From: Ambrosia x helenae
Lineage: Eukaryota > Streptophyta > Magnoliopsida > Asterales > Asteraceae
Reading direction: 5' to 3'
DNA: 64,000 bases
Assembly (NCBI GenBank): GCA_030844895.1
Contig: CM061227.1
Span: forward strand, 79,061,738-79,125,737
Of the stretch, positions 32,433 through 43,904 are shown piece after piece (within the stretch, counting starts at the first letter, position 1; every line of letters begins with the position of its first letter). Made by a program: the position numbers and the translations under genes. Under the pieces are notes generated by a model that ran no database searches, was not told the origin of the DNA, and was given only the letters and a program-made list of their open reading frames with translations.

Positions 32433-32597
32433 CACGTGTCGTTGGGCACGTGTTGCCTGTCAGGCGCGTGAGTTTTCACGCGCTTGTATTGTTGATATTG
32501 TGAGATCTGTCGACACGTGTCGATCATCCGGCGCATGTGTAGTGTATAACTGTCATACACTATCATCCAGGCCGCTCATTTTTGTTGTGGACACGTG
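32433..32597 (+). promoter_or_regulatory. G-box (CACGTG) cluster upstream of the antisense gene
   Basis: CACGTG occurs at 32433, 32447, 32514 and 32592. Three of these read CACGTGTC, the ABRE form bound by ABF/AREB bZIP proteins. Spacing to the TATA box at 32677 (80-245 bp) suits promoter-proximal elements. Confidence 0.6.
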
Positions 32598-32676
32598 TCG
32601 TCATCTCGTGCTTGGAATTTGAAAAGTTGACGGTTTGTGCTTTCCAGGTGGGTCCCTCTGTCATTAATGCGATGAG

Positions 32677-32683
32677 TATATAA
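32677..32683 (+). promoter_or_regulatory. TATA box of the antisense gene
   Basis: TATATAA lies 295 bp upstream of the ATG at 32978, in a region with pyrimidine-rich leader sequence downstream. It follows the G-box cluster. Confidence 0.55.
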
Positions 32684-32977
32684 GCCCCATTGTGGCTCAT
32701 TTGAACGGTTATTCTCTCTAATCCTCTTCCACCTTTGCTTTCTTTTCTCTTTATTTTCCGGCCAACTTCCGTTTGAAGTTTCCGTTTAATCTTCAAAGAT
32801 CTTGATCTTGAAGATTCATTTGAAACTTCACATTTCTTCTATTTTTGTGTCTCTTTTTTCTTCGTCTTCCCGTTGTTTGCTGATTTGTTAACTGCTTCTT
32901 TTTTACTTTCTTTGAAGATTCCGTCTGATCTTCATATTTTCCGGTGGTTTTTCCAGATTTCTTGAGTTTTTATTATC

Positions 32978-35900
32978 ATGTCTGAGAGTCACAGTGCTTC
33001 TGAGGAGGTTGTAGGCGAGCAGCCTGAGGAGGTGGTGCAGGAGATCACCGTTGAGCATGGCAAGATCAAAGAGAGGAAGTTGATGTCCAACACTTACTGT
33101 GTTTGGAGTCAAGAGGCCTTCAACCGGTTTCTTGTGATGTATGGAATCTTACCGGAGTGGGAGCCCACCCTTCCAACTCCGACCAGCACTGTTCTCTCAG
33201 CCGGTAGCGGCCGGTTGGCATTGTACGAGGCCCACTTTGCTAAGTGTGGGTTGCGCCTGCCGTGTACCCGCTTTCAGATTGACACCATGGTGGCTTATGG
33301 TGTTGGGCCTACACAACTAACCGCCTTTGGGATGCTGAGGTTAGTTCATTTTGAAGCTTCCTGCCGCGCCCTAGACATTGAACCCACCGTTGAACAGTTC
33401 AATGTCTTCTACTTTATGGCGCGGGATGAGATGTGGTTCTCATTCAAGCCACGCCCCAAGGTGCCGCCTATGGCCACTCACACTCCTAAGTCCTTGCATT
33501 GGGCGAAGGAGAAATTTTTCTTTGTGAAGAGGGGTGTGATCCCTATTAGTCTCCCCTGGAAGGTGATAGGGGATGGGCAGCGGGTGGCTGACATGCCTGT
33601 GCCCAAGGACTTCAAGAAGCAGGCGTGGTTCATCGCCCTTACTTCCAACGCCACGAAGCTGGAATTCCACAACCTGACAGAAGGCATTTTCTTCCTTCTC
33701 GGGATGAGCCGCAATGGAATTCGTGCGGGCAAAGAGCCCTATATTGCGGAGGAAGGTACGTTTGTTTATTATCATTATTGTTATCATTTATTTTCTTTTC
33801 TTCCTCTTACCTTGTATGTTTGTAGGTGTGAGCAAGTTTCAATTCTTTGCTGCCCGCCAGGAGAGGGGCATTAAGTGGAGACCTTTGGCGGAGGGTCAAA
33901 CTTCTTGCTTAGACGAGCTTGCAGACCGGTTCTACTACCCGGATTTGACCACCGCGCCCAAGCCTTATTACACGACCGGTGAGTTCCCCGATCCCTTCTG
34001 CTCTAGCATTTTTGGGGATGACACTACTGGATTCTCAGTAGGGAGTGTCCCGCCGGTGAACTCATCCGCGGGGCGTGGTCGTTGGAAACACGCGCCGCGG
34101 AATCATGGGTACCGAGCGAAAGTTGTGCTTTCTGACTCGGGTTCTTCCGTCTCAGCAGGGGAGGTTGTGAAAGGGCGTCGACGGCGTAAGGATGGCCCGC
34201 CGTCTGATGATGAGGAGGAAGTTGAATCTTCTCGCTTGGAGAAGAGGAAGAGGGCACGCGTTGATAGCGCCGCCACTAACAGCGCTGCAGCTGCTACGGA
34301 GGACGTGTCTACTGCCCCCACAGGTGGGGGCGAGAGTGGGGCTACCACTCTGACTGAACCAGCGACCGCCTCTGGAGGTATTACTGATGTTGCTGGTAGT
34401 CAGAAGACCGGCGCTGCTGAGGGGCAGGGGGGAGTGCCCCTGTTTTTTCTGTGGGAATTCGCGCTGCCCCTAGTAGGCAGTCGTTGTTCCAAAAGTTGAT
34501 AAAGAAGAAGGCGGCTGGTAAGTGATTGTTTGCTACTTTTTGATCTTAACTTGGAATTCTCTTTAATCCTTTTCTTTGTTTTCGCAGTGTCGCCCAAGGT
34601 AATTCCCACTCCTCCTCCTTTGTCTCCTTCCGCGGAGGCTGCCCGTGTGGAGGAGGAGCGATTGTGGCAGGAGCAAGAGATTGCTCGTAGACAGGTGGAG
34701 GCCGATGAAGCTTTACAAAAGGCTGAGGCTGAGAAGAAGGCCGCTGCTGCAAAGCAGGCGGAAGCCGATGAAGCCCGCCGCCGGGCTGAGTCGGAGAAGA
34801 AGGCTGCTGCCGATGAAGCCGCACGAAAGGCTGAGGCAGAAAAGAAGGCTGAGGCGGAACGCCTTCGCCTCCAAGAACAAAAATTCTTGGAGGAAAAGGC
34901 CAGGTTGGCGGAGGAGCGCGCAGCCAAAGGGCGCGCTGATGCGGAGAGCCGGGAGCTAGCTCCCAATGAAGATGGCTTTGAGAGGGCCCTGTTTCAGCAG
35001 GGTGCCTCTGGTGCTGCTGGCTCGCGTCGGGATCGGCGCGAGTCTTCTCGGGTTGGGGAATCAACAGGAGTTTATGACGGCTCCTGTTGGTCTGGTGGTG
35101 ACGCCATTTGGCGCCCTCGCTGGGCGATAAGGGAAAACACCCTGTTTTCTAACTCCTTAGCTGCCGAGGAGTTTGTCAGCGAGGTGGTGCCTCCCTATGA
35201 GCGCACTCACCAGGATATGCTGAGTCGCCAGGACCTTATTGCCGCCTTGTGCGTTAATCAGGCGACTCAGCTATCGATGATGGACTCGCTGCGGCGTCGT
35301 GACTCGGCGCTGTGGCGGGATATGGAGCGCGTAGAGGCAGAAAAGGCGAGCCTTGCTGAGAAGGAGGCTGCCTTCCAGGCGGAGATTGCCAAGTACCGCC
35401 GTCGTGCTCATGACGCGGAGGCTAAAGTCTCCAAACTTGAGGAGGATGCGGCCTCCGACAGGCGCCGCTGGTCAAACTCCTGGAAGAAGGCCAATACCGA
35501 CATTGCAGACCTTAAGGAGCTTCTGGCAGAGGCGCGGGAAGAGGGGCGGACGGCAGTGAAGAAGCTGGAGGAAAAGAGCCAGGCCCTCACGAGGCAGACG
35601 GCTAAGTATGTAGCCATGCGCAAGGAGCTTGAGTCTAAGGATGAGGCTCTTGTCGCGGCTACTGAGCGCGTCTCTTTTCTGGAGCAGGAGAGGATCCAGG
35701 GCCTTGGTGCAAAGGAGGACCTGGAGCGAGACCTGGATTCTTGTGACCAGGCTCGCCTCGAGGCGGTGAAGGAGAGTGAGGCGTCCAAGCTGTTGTTGGA
35801 GGAGGCTGTCTCCGCCCAAACCCAGATGCAAGATTCCATCAAGTGGTTGATGACAGATGGGATGAATGGGGTAAGTCTTCGCGCTTTCTTTATTTTTGGT

Positions 35901-36286
35901 ACTTGTCCTTCTAGTCGATATACTAACTTTGGTTTTGTCTTCAGGTCTTTAAAAGGTTTTGGCAAGAGCCCCTGCTGGGTGACCAGATTGCTGCCATTGC
36001 CGCCGCCGCCCAAGCTTATGGTTATGGCGAGGGTTATGAAGATGGTTTCTTGCACGCTCAAAATGATGGGCGCATCGTGGACGCAGAGCATTACGGCAAG
36101 CCTTTGAAGGATGAATACGAGGCGGAACTTCTGAAGTTTGAGAAGATAGAGTTCCCCATCCTCCAAGTGCTTGCAGATTGCAACAAGAATGCGGATCCAC
36201 CTGCAGCCCTGAAATACTTCATAGAGACATCTGATGAGTTGGCGAGGGCTTCTGGCGGAGGGACCTCCGGGGCGGGTGATCAGTAG
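32978..36286 (+). CDS. Antisense four-exon gene of the Tat element (Transposase_28-like)
   Basis: Exons 32978-33755, 33826-34517, 34588-35870 and 35945-36286 are separated by GT-AG introns of 70-74 bp, and the splice phases match. Exon 1 carries a domain with an LPCTRF...VHFEASCRAL core like the 'gypsy-type transposon' family. Exon 2 has a basic, Glu-rich nuclear-localisation-like stretch. Exon 3 is a long Ala/Glu/Lys coiled coil in two blocks. Exon 4 is a short conserved-looking C-terminus. The coding frame shifts once within exon 2, around 34425-34450, where an apparent one-base loss puts the last 22 codons out of phase. Either the copy is mutated or a small extra intron is missed. The gene runs opposite to gag-pol, between integrase and the 3' LTR, and has its own TATA box. 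Its function is unknown. The coiled coil suggests an oligomer. Confidence 0.7.
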
Positions 36287-36883
36287 GCGCTAGGCTTTAT
36301 TATTTGTAATCTTAACTTTCCTTGTAAATATAAAAGGGTTTTTAAGTCCCTTTGTTTAATGAAATTTTTCGTTTGTTATATCGTGTTGTCTCGTCCCTAA
36401 TTTACTTATTTAACCAAGTCGTCACCCAGTGTGTAAGTAAGAGTTAGGGCGCGCGCTCAGCTAGACAATCCGGTGTCTAAGTGTTTCAACACTTTCTCGC
36501 CTTGAAGATTGTAGCGGAGGCGACTTGTGCCATTGAGTCCGACTTAGGTGCGCGATAGCCTTGCCTTGAAGACCTTTTACCGCGTTTATGCTGCGCGCTA
36601 CTCTGATGTCCGAGTTGCAATGACTCTAGAAGACAAGAGTTGGTGCGCGTGTTATTGCTGTGCGGTGTTGTAGGTCCGGCGAGTAAATCCGTCTTGAAGA
36701 CTCTACGCTAGCTGAGTACAAGCCCGACGCGCACGCGGCGCGTCTTGAAGGCGTGCCCTGCTAGCGTGTTTGGTCCGACGTGATTTTGCCTAAGTCTTGA
36801 AGACCCTGGCGCGGAAAGTACAAGTAGAAACACAGATATAGGAAACGTTTTCATTAATAATATGGCATGTGTAGCCATTTGTA
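36287..36883. repeat. Convergent spacer between antisense gene and integrase, with CTTGAAGA repeats
   Basis: No gene is visible. CTTGAAG recurs at about 36501, 36564, 36692, 36744 and 36796, each followed by GA or GG. It is usually preceded at some distance by TCCGAC/CCGACG and a GCGCG word. This suggests diverged tandem units of about 50-65 bp. Both neighbouring genes end here, so poly(A) signals of both should lie in it (AATATAAAAGG and AATGAAATTT near 36326-36368 for the plus-strand gene). Confidence 0.45.
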
Positions 36884-38563
36884 TTACAAATAACAACGCC
36901 GTAACTGAGCGCCGTTCCATGATCGCGGAATAGGGGTGCCATCGAGCCTTTCTAGCGCGTAAGCACCCTTTCCTAGCACTTCTTGAATTTTGTAAGGGCC
37001 TTCCCAGGTTGGGGCGAGCTTCCCAGGTTTTTCAGCGTTGGAAGCCTCATTGTTGCGGAATACATAGTCCCCAATCTTGAAGGTCTGCTCTTTGACATGC
37101 TTGTTGTAGTATTGTTCAAGTTGGGTTTTGTAGCTAGCTTCTTTTATTGCCGCGAGGTCGCGGCGTTCTTCTAGCAGATCGAGGTTCATGCGGAGTTCTT
37201 TATCATTATCGGTTGTGTCGGCCATCAATACCCTTGCCGTGGGGCAAGTTATTTCTGCGGGGATTACTGCCTCGGACCCATACGTCAGGCTGAATGGTGT
37301 TTCGCCGTTGCTCGTTTTTGTGAGGGTGCGGTAGGCCCATAAAACGTGCGGTAATTCGTCTACCCACCCTGTTCTTCTGGTTCCGAGCCTTGTCTTGATG
37401 CCTTCGACAATAGTACGGTTGGCCCTTTCTACCTGGCCGTTGCCTTGCGGGTGCGCAACGGATGTAAAGATTAGTGTGACTCCCATCTGAGCCAGCCATT
37501 GTTGGAGGGCCTGGTCTTCGAATTGTGTTCCGTTGTCACTGACCAGTTGCATCGGTAACCCGAACCGACAGATAATGAACTCCTATATAAATTTCTTGAC
37601 GTGTGCGCCATCAATCTTGGCTAGAGGTTTGGCTTCGACCCACTTAGTGAAGTAGTCGATAGCGACAATCAAATATTTCACATTACCCGGCGCCGCTGGG
37701 AACGGTCCGACCAGGTCAATGGCCCACTTTTGGAAAGGCCAAGCTGCTGTGACTGGTACTAAATTGTTCTTGGGGCGCAGGGTGTTTGGAGCATGGCGCT
37801 GGCAGCTGTCGCACTTGCGTAGCTCATTGACCGCGTCGACATGCATGCCGGGCCAATAATATCCTACATTCATCAATTTTGCCACTACCATCCTTGGTCC
37901 TGCATGCAGCTCGCATGTTCCTTCGTGTATTTCTTTAAGGAGAACGGAGGCTTCTGCCGGGTCTACACAGCGCAGGAGTGGCCCTAGGAAAGAGCGGCGG
38001 TACAGGATGTCGCCCGCCAGTTGGTATTGCAGGGCCTTGTTTTTTATCTTCCGGGCCTCTAGTTTGTCGTTAGGCAGGATTCCCGAAGATAGGAAAGCTT
38101 TAATTGGCGTCATCCATGACGCGTTGCCCGTTTGGGTGACATTGACCTGGCGCGCGGAGACTGACGGTTTGTCTCGGACCTCGATTCGGACTTCTTTTGC
38201 CATGTGCTCGAAAACCGTGGATGCCATTTTGCTGAGCGCGTCGGCTGGTTTGTTCTCGCTGCGCCGGATGTGTTCGACTGTGCATGTGTCGAACCTGCGC
38301 ATGAGTTGCCTGGCTTGTTCCAGGTATAGAGCCATGGTTTCATCCTTCGCGTCATATGTCCCGTTGATCTGCCGTGCTACCAACAGTGAGTCCACATGTG
38401 CCTCCACGTGCCTGGCCCCCATTTTTTCCGCTATGCGGAGGCCTGCCAGCAACGCTTCGTATTCCGCCTCGTTGTTTGTGCTTTTAAATTCGAGGCGGAT
38501 GGCGTATGTAAACTCCATTGGAGGCTCCATCAGTGTATAAGGACCACTTTTGTGATGGATCAT
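36884..38563 (-). pseudogene. Tat pol, part 2: second RNase H end, integrase
   Basis: One minus-strand frame runs from 38563 to 36884, interrupted by a TAG at 37583-37585. Before the stop are the tail of the second RNase H (STNNEAEYEALLAGL), the zinc-binding integrase N-terminus (H...H, then CDSCQRH) and the first catalytic aspartate context (WAIDLVGPF). After the stop come the second aspartate (SDNGTQF), the glutamate (GQVERANRT) and a C-terminal domain with GDYVFR. The order and spacing are those of retroviral-type integrases. The nonsense codon splits the catalytic core, so this copy cannot make integrase without readthrough. Confidence 0.8.
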
Positions 38564-40778
38564 GTGCTGGCGCGGGTGATTCTTCTTCTCGGCATTCTTG
38601 AATCTTATCAGCCGGGATCTCGGTTGCGAAGTCTGCTAATACTTGGCCTTTGATTGCGGGTCGGGGCTTGTAGCTGATTGTATGCTCTCCGAGCTCGATA
38701 GCCCATTTCGCTAATCTTCCTGACAACTCGGGTTTGGCTAAGATGTCATTTATCCGATAGTCTGTAAGGACATTTATCGGGTGGCCTTGGAAGTATCTGC
38801 GCAGCCTTCGGGAAGCGTGAATTAAAGCCAGGACCAGCTTTTCCATTATAGTGTACCGGGTTTCCGCATCTAACAACGTGCGGCTGATGTAGTAGATAGG
38901 CGTTTGCACGCCTTTACGATCGACCATCAAAACTGCGCCTATTGCCCGCTCCGTGACCGAGAGATAGAGCGTGAGTGGCTCTTTGGGGAGCGGGGCTGTC
39001 AGTGTAGGAAGGTTCATCAAGCATTGCTTCATTTGCTGGAAAGCTGACTCTGCCTCAGGGGTCCAGCGGAAGTTGCTCTTCTTCAGGCAGTTTTTCAAAG
39101 TGTCCACGAATGGAAATGACTTTGAAGCGTAATTGGATAGGAAGCGGTTTAGGGAAACCAGGCGGCCCATCAGTGTTTGTACTTCTTTGACGGAGGCTGG
39201 TGATGGCATCCGCTCGATTGCCTGAACCTTTTCTGGGTTGGCGCGGAACCCATCCCGCGTAACGATGACGCCCAGAAATTTCCCTTCTTCCATCCCAAAT
39301 GAGCATTTGCTTGGATTCAACTTCATGCGGACCTTTCGCAGTTGGTTGAATGTTTGCTGGATGTCCTGTAACATGTCACTTTCTTCCTTGCTCTTGATCA
39401 CTAAATCATCGACGTACACTTCAAGCCGTACGCCGATTTCTTTTACGAAAGTCGTGTCCATCAGACGCTGGTACGTTGCGCCCGCATTTTTCAGGCCGAA
39501 AGGCATCTTTGTGTAGCAGAAGATGCCTGCATCTGTGCGGAACGCTGTTTTGTCTTCATCCTCTTTGGCCATTTGTATTTGGTGGTATCCCTTGTAAGCG
39601 TCCAGGAAACACTTGTATCGGTATGGGGCGAGGGAATCCACCTTCAGGTCAATCTCCGGTAGAGGATAGCAATCCTTTGGGCACGCCTTGTTGATGTCTT
39701 TGTAATCTACACACATGCGCCATCCTCCATTTGCTTTGGCGACCATGACGGGGTTGGCCACCCAAGTCTGGTATCTGATGGGGCGGAGGATGCCCGCATT
39801 GAGCAGCTCGGTGACTTGTTCATTCATGGCCTTTGTTTTCTCCGGGCCCATACTTCTTTTCTTTTGTACAATTGGCTCTGCGGAGCGATAAACATTAAGC
39901 CTGTGTTCCGCTATTTCCCGCGGAACACCCACCATGTCTGCCGGTTGCCATGCAAAAATGTCCATATTACTGATCAGCAGTTGCTTTAAATGGTTCCGTA
40001 TGGACTCAGAGATTTCATGGCCAATGGTCACCGTTTGCTCCGGAAATTTGGGGTTGAGCGTCCATTTTTCCGGCTCTGTGCGGGCGTTTGTTTTGACCAT
40101 CTTTAGCGGCTTGGCTGTATCCGTGACATGGCAATCTTTGTTTCCCCGGATGAAGGCGACGCCTGTTTTGGTGGGGAAACCCACCATTGCGTGTGCCGTG
40201 GAGGCGTTGGCGTTGAAGCGAGCAATGCCTTCTCTTCCCAGGAGTATGTCATGGTTTGATGTGGCTGGTAGGACCATAAAGTCGCATATCTCTGTGCGCT
40301 CGTGTTTACCGTCAGTCCATGTTACAGGCAAAGAAAGCATGCCGCGGGGCATGATGGTTTCCTGGATGAAACCGGAAATTGGCTCATTGACTGGAATGAG
40401 CTTTGCTTTGTCTTCTTCATCGAGTTGTTGGAAACACTGGTCATACATGATATCCGTGCTACTGCCGCCATCTAAAAACATATACCGCGTGCGGTAGTGT
40501 CCGAAGACAGCAGTGATTACTAATGGAGCTGTGCAGGAGGCGCCACCTCTGACCCTTGGCATGAGGATGTCAGCCTCTTTCCAGGAGTCGTCTGGTGGCT
40601 GTGCCCGGGTGCGCTTCCCATGTTGGGTGTTCTTGCCCCGCCATGTCATGTTGCATTGGTGGCGGGGGATTAGAGTTGCCGCATGGGTGTTTAGGTCCCG
40701 GATCTTCTTCCGTGACCCTTCGCCTTGGGTTTCTTCGTTACCTTGGCCTTTGCCAGCTCGGTGAACATTTTTGACCAA
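38484..40778 (-). pseudogene. Tat pol, part 1: protease, reverse transcriptase, RNase H
   Basis: The 764-codon frame has a protease motif LDGGSSTD at residues 102-109, RT from about 310 with YVDD at 455-458, a connection and first RNase H domain (ERAIGAVLM), and the start of the second RNase H (LYTDGASN) near its end. The frame is lost at about 38530-38560. The sequence jumps from the DGASN motif to a segment that belongs further along the domain, which indicates a small frame-shifting deletion. The frame is open upstream and joins gag in phase across a single TAA at 40794. Protease and RT otherwise look intact. Confidence 0.85.
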
Positions 40779-40793
40779 GTGGCCGAGCTGGCC

Positions 40794-42239
40794 TTATTTC
40801 AGCGCTGCCTCTATCTCCATTTTTAGACTGTAGCAGTTGTCTGTGAGGTGACCGTAGTCATTATGGTACTCACAGAACTTGCTACGGTCTACATTTCGGC
40901 ACTTCCCCAGGGGGTTAGGTTCCTTGAGTGTGACCTGTTCGGTTTTCAGAACTTGCGATGGTGTCTTTGTCAACGGGGTCCAATCGTGGTTTTTCTTGGA
41001 GTGTCCGCGTTGGTCCCGCGTTTGTTTGGAGCTGATGATCTGGCGGGCATCGCCGGCCGGGGAATACTTTCCCTCATCGGTAGTGCCCGTGATGCGGTTC
41101 CAGACAGATTTGTTTTTGTGTCTAGTATTATTATTATTATGGTGTTGTGGCTGGAAACCGTGTTGCTGGTTGAAAGATTTTTCGGAAGAGGCATATATTT
41201 TGGCTGAGCGTATGAGCTCATCCCAGGACTCTGGTATGCCATCCTTGCCGGTGAGGCATTTCATGAGGTCTGGACTGCGTACATTGTGAATGAACGCGGC
41301 CCGTGTGAGCTCCTCCCCGCATCCTATTTGTAGTGCTTCTTTGTTAAACCGGACTATGTAATCTTCAATCGTTTCTCGGTCATATCGTCGACATAGCAGG
41401 ATGTCCGCTTTGTCTTTCTTATGCTTACGTAGGTGCGAGAAGTGGCTGCCGAACTTTTCTGTGAGGTCGTCGAAGTCCTTTACGCTTCCCGCTGGGAGGC
41501 TGTCAAACCATACCCTGGCGGCACCCGTGAGGGTTTGAGCGAAAAGGTGGCACCACACTTGAACAGGCCAGTCCACGGACACACCTGCGCACTCAAAGTC
41601 GTGCACATGGTCGTCTGGGTCACGCAGGCCATCGTATCTACCGATGCTGCTTGGGAGTTTGGCCTTTCTTGGTACTTTGGCAGCCGCTATGCGGGCGACG
41701 AACTTGGACTTCTCAGCAAAAGCTTTTGGTCGAAATGGTTTGACCAAGTCATCATCTATCTCACTGTCTCGCGACGTGTGAGTGTGTTTCTTTCCTCTGT
41801 GACCGGAGTCGCTGCTTGACGATTCATAACCGTCCGGCTCTTCACGTGATTTGGCGTAGCCCCGAGCTCTGACGTTTCCGCCGAGCTCCCCGCTACGACC
41901 ATCACCGTGATCGGCCGTATCTTTCTTCTTGTACCTTGCTTTTGACGGAGTATCGAAAGCAAGTGTCTTACCTTTCTTTTTTGCTTGCTGCAACAGCTTT
42001 CGTTGGTAGATTGCGGCACTCTTGGCATTCTGACGGAGGAGCCACTGGTCCGGATCCTCCTCAGAGAGCTCTTGACTGTCATCGTCTGATTCGACGTCAC
42101 GGATTTCAACAGCTGACCTGTCGAGCCGAGACGTCGTTTGCTTGACGACAGTGTTGGGTGTAGTTTGGTTATCCGGCTGTCGGAGGTCTTCGTCTCCGGC
42201 TTGGTGTATGCCGGAGGTGTTAGGGTTGGGTTCAGCCAT
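40794..42239 (-). CDS. Tat gag polyprotein
   Basis: The 481-codon frame starts with ATG 55 bp inside the 5' LTR boundary. It encodes an acidic N-terminus, a retrotransposon Gag domain (residues about 195-330, including DWPVQVWCHLFAQTLTGAA and ARVWFDSLP), and a basic C-terminus with a zinc-knuckle-like CEYHNDYGHLTDNC. It forms the virus-like particle shell and binds the RNA. The frame ends in TAA and pol continues in the same phase just after it. Confidence 0.85.
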   Translation of the reverse strand: MAEPNPNTSGIHQAGDEDLRQPDNQTTPNTVVKQTTSRLDRSAVEIRDVESDDDSQELSEEDPDQWLLRQNAKSAAIYQRKLLQQAKKKGKTLAFDTPSKARYKKKDTADHGDGRSGELGGNVRARGYAKSREEPDGYESSSSDSGHRGKKHTHTSRDSEIDDDLVKPFRPKAFAEKSKFVARIAAAKVPRKAKLPSSIGRYDGLRDPDDHVHDFECAGVSVDWPVQVWCHLFAQTLTGAARVWFDSLPAGSVKDFDDLTEKFGSHFSHLRKHKKDKADILLCRRYDRETIEDYIVRFNKEALQIGCGEELTRAAFIHNVRSPDLMKCLTGKDGIPESWDELIRSAKIYASSEKSFNQQHGFQPQHHNNNNTRHKNKSVWNRITGTTDEGKYSPAGDARQIISSKQTRDQRGHSKKNHDWTPLTKTPSQVLKTEQVTLKEPNPLGKCRNVDRSKFCEYHNDYGHLTDNCYSLKMEIEAALK

Positions 42240-42280
42240 GGGTGGGTTAAAAGATGAGTGAAAAGAGCTGTTCTAACCGT

Positions 42281-42292
42281 TGGATGGCGCCA
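42281..42292 (-). other. Primer-binding site of the Tat element
   Basis: On the minus strand TTGGCGCCATCC follows the LTR end at 42294. The first seven bases of TGGCGCC match the primer site used by Athila/Tat elements (tRNA-Asp type, recalled), but the rest diverges, so the tRNA is uncertain. Confidence 0.5.
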
Positions 42293-42293
42293 A

Positions 42294-43176
42294 TGAAGAA
42301 ACAATAAGTACACCGGGGATTAGGACTAATCTCCGGGTGGTTAATACTTATGTAACTACAAGGTTAATCCTTTACCCAAACCGTAATGGTAACCCGAGAG
42401 AGTGTTAGTGTGAGTGGTGTGTGTGAAGACAAGGGATTTAAGTGGTTCGGTCGTTAATGACCTACGTCCACTGTAAGTACGCCGGAATATTATTACTAAC
42501 AAGGGAGATTACAAGTTGAGAGTATGGTAGTTGTAGCTATCTTTCTGAATGAATACAAGGGTTGTATCTGATCCTATTTATAGGCCTAATAGTGGGCTGC
42601 ATGGGGAGGCCCACAGGTGACTCCATTGGCTTGGGCCCAACCGAGGCCCAGATCCATGGTCTTCCTGGAAATGGCGGGAAAAGGCGGGTACTGTTGATGA
42701 CGTCACGCTACAGTGTGGTCATTGTTGTAGCTGGACACGTGGCGGATTTCTGATGGTGTATAGTAACATCGTACTTGCTACAGTGTTCAGGCTATCTCTG
42801 CTGTCTGACGTGATGTCTGACCGTGGGCGAGGTAATGCCTGCTGGTCACTGTTCATGATAGCGTGCACAGTGTAGCCGTTCACCTTTTGTACTATCTGCC
42901 ACACGTCCTTCTCTTGTTGGTGCGTGCTCTGACATGGATCTTTATGAATCTTCCTTTTGTCATTCCTTGTACTTCGTATGAGAGGTGCTAAGGGAAGATT
43001 CCGCGCGTGGTTACACGCGCGTATCAGGTATTGTCTGTTGCTTATCATCCATCTTGGTGCGCGAGGCATGCTGATTGTCTGCCCCGCGCGGGTGCGTTTC
43101 TGCGCCGTGACCTGGCGCAGGGTTATTGCTTCTTGGGGATAGGGACACCCTTCAGATTAGGCTCCCTATCCCTTCA
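42294..43176 (-). repeat. 5' LTR of the Tat element
   Basis: This 883-bp LTR is nearly identical to 30925-31806. Its minus-strand TATA box is at 42575-42582, in position to drive gag-pol. A CACGTGGC G-box lies near 42737. Confidence 0.9.
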
Positions 43177-43181
43177 ATTCT

Positions 43182-43461
43182 TATGCAATACAAAAGATTT
43201 ACAATCTTTATCTTTAAAAAATATAACAAAATGTTTTTAGACGTGAAAACCATAATTAAGCATCCACGGTTTCCATAAAATATCTATGAACTGATAATTC
43301 ATAAAAGGTCAATGGTCAAACCATTTATAAAGCTTATCCATGGTGCTATTTAATTGCCCAAATGCCTATTCTTGACGGTGATCCATCGTATGACATATTC
43401 AAATCACAACCCACAACTTGTTCAACATCCAAGATCTGATTCCCATTCATATATATTACCA
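43182..43461 (+). repeat. Right part of the segmental duplication and flank
   Basis: 43182-43305 continues the paralogy to about 29475-29605. Beyond that the sequence is unique. No gene is visible. Confidence 0.55.
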
Positions 43462-43851
43462 CTAGTTTATATCTCGGGAGCGTCCCCGGGCTGAGAAATC
43501 TAAGTAAAGTGAATAAAATTAGAAGTATCTAAACTTTAAAAATGGCATCTATGTATATACTTTAAAAAAAATATACCAAAAGATCCATTTCACCTTACAA
43601 CATCAACACCTAAAACAGAATATTAAGATCCCAACCACTTCAAGGGGACAAAGATTGTTTAGCACCAATACATTCAGTCAAAGGTCTTTAACTGCATATA
43701 ATAAGATTTGAGCTATTTCAGAATATGGTAGAAAAAGAAAACATAACAATTACCTGTTGGAGAGCGTCCCGGGTTGAAATATCTAATATGGCATAATAAC
43801 ATATCTAATACGACAACATAATTAATGACTTGCCAATATATGATTAATGAA

Positions 43852-43903
<52 letters not shown>

Positions 43904-43904
43904 T
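43852..43904. repeat. ATT trinucleotide microsatellite
   Basis: About 17 uninterrupted ATT units. It is probably length-polymorphic. Confidence 0.95.

Larger units (their letters stand above)
30925..43176 (-). mobile_element. Complete Tat-lineage Ty3/gypsy retrotransposon
   Basis: The 12,252-bp element is bounded by near-identical LTRs and an exact 5-bp target duplication ATTCT (30920-30924 and 43177-43181). Order on the minus strand: 5' LTR, primer-binding site, gag, protease, RT, two RNase H domains, integrase, spacer, an oppositely oriented spliced ORF, polypurine tract, 3' LTR. The second RNase H and the antisense ORF are known marks of the Tat lineage. Gag-pol is broken by a stop at the gag-pol junction, a deletion in RNase H and a stop in integrase, so it is not autonomous. 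LTR similarity indicates a recent insertion. Confidence 0.9.

Noticed and set aside
34400..36166. Long minus-strand frames opposite the antisense gene (34400-34966, 34546-35064, 35408-36166)
   Set aside because: GC-rich coiled-coil codons leave the complementary strand open. Ser/Ala/Arg-rich translations have no domain and would overlap the spliced gene.
43852..43904. ATT run as a CRISPR-like or regulatory array
   Set aside because: A plain trinucleotide microsatellite with no spacers.
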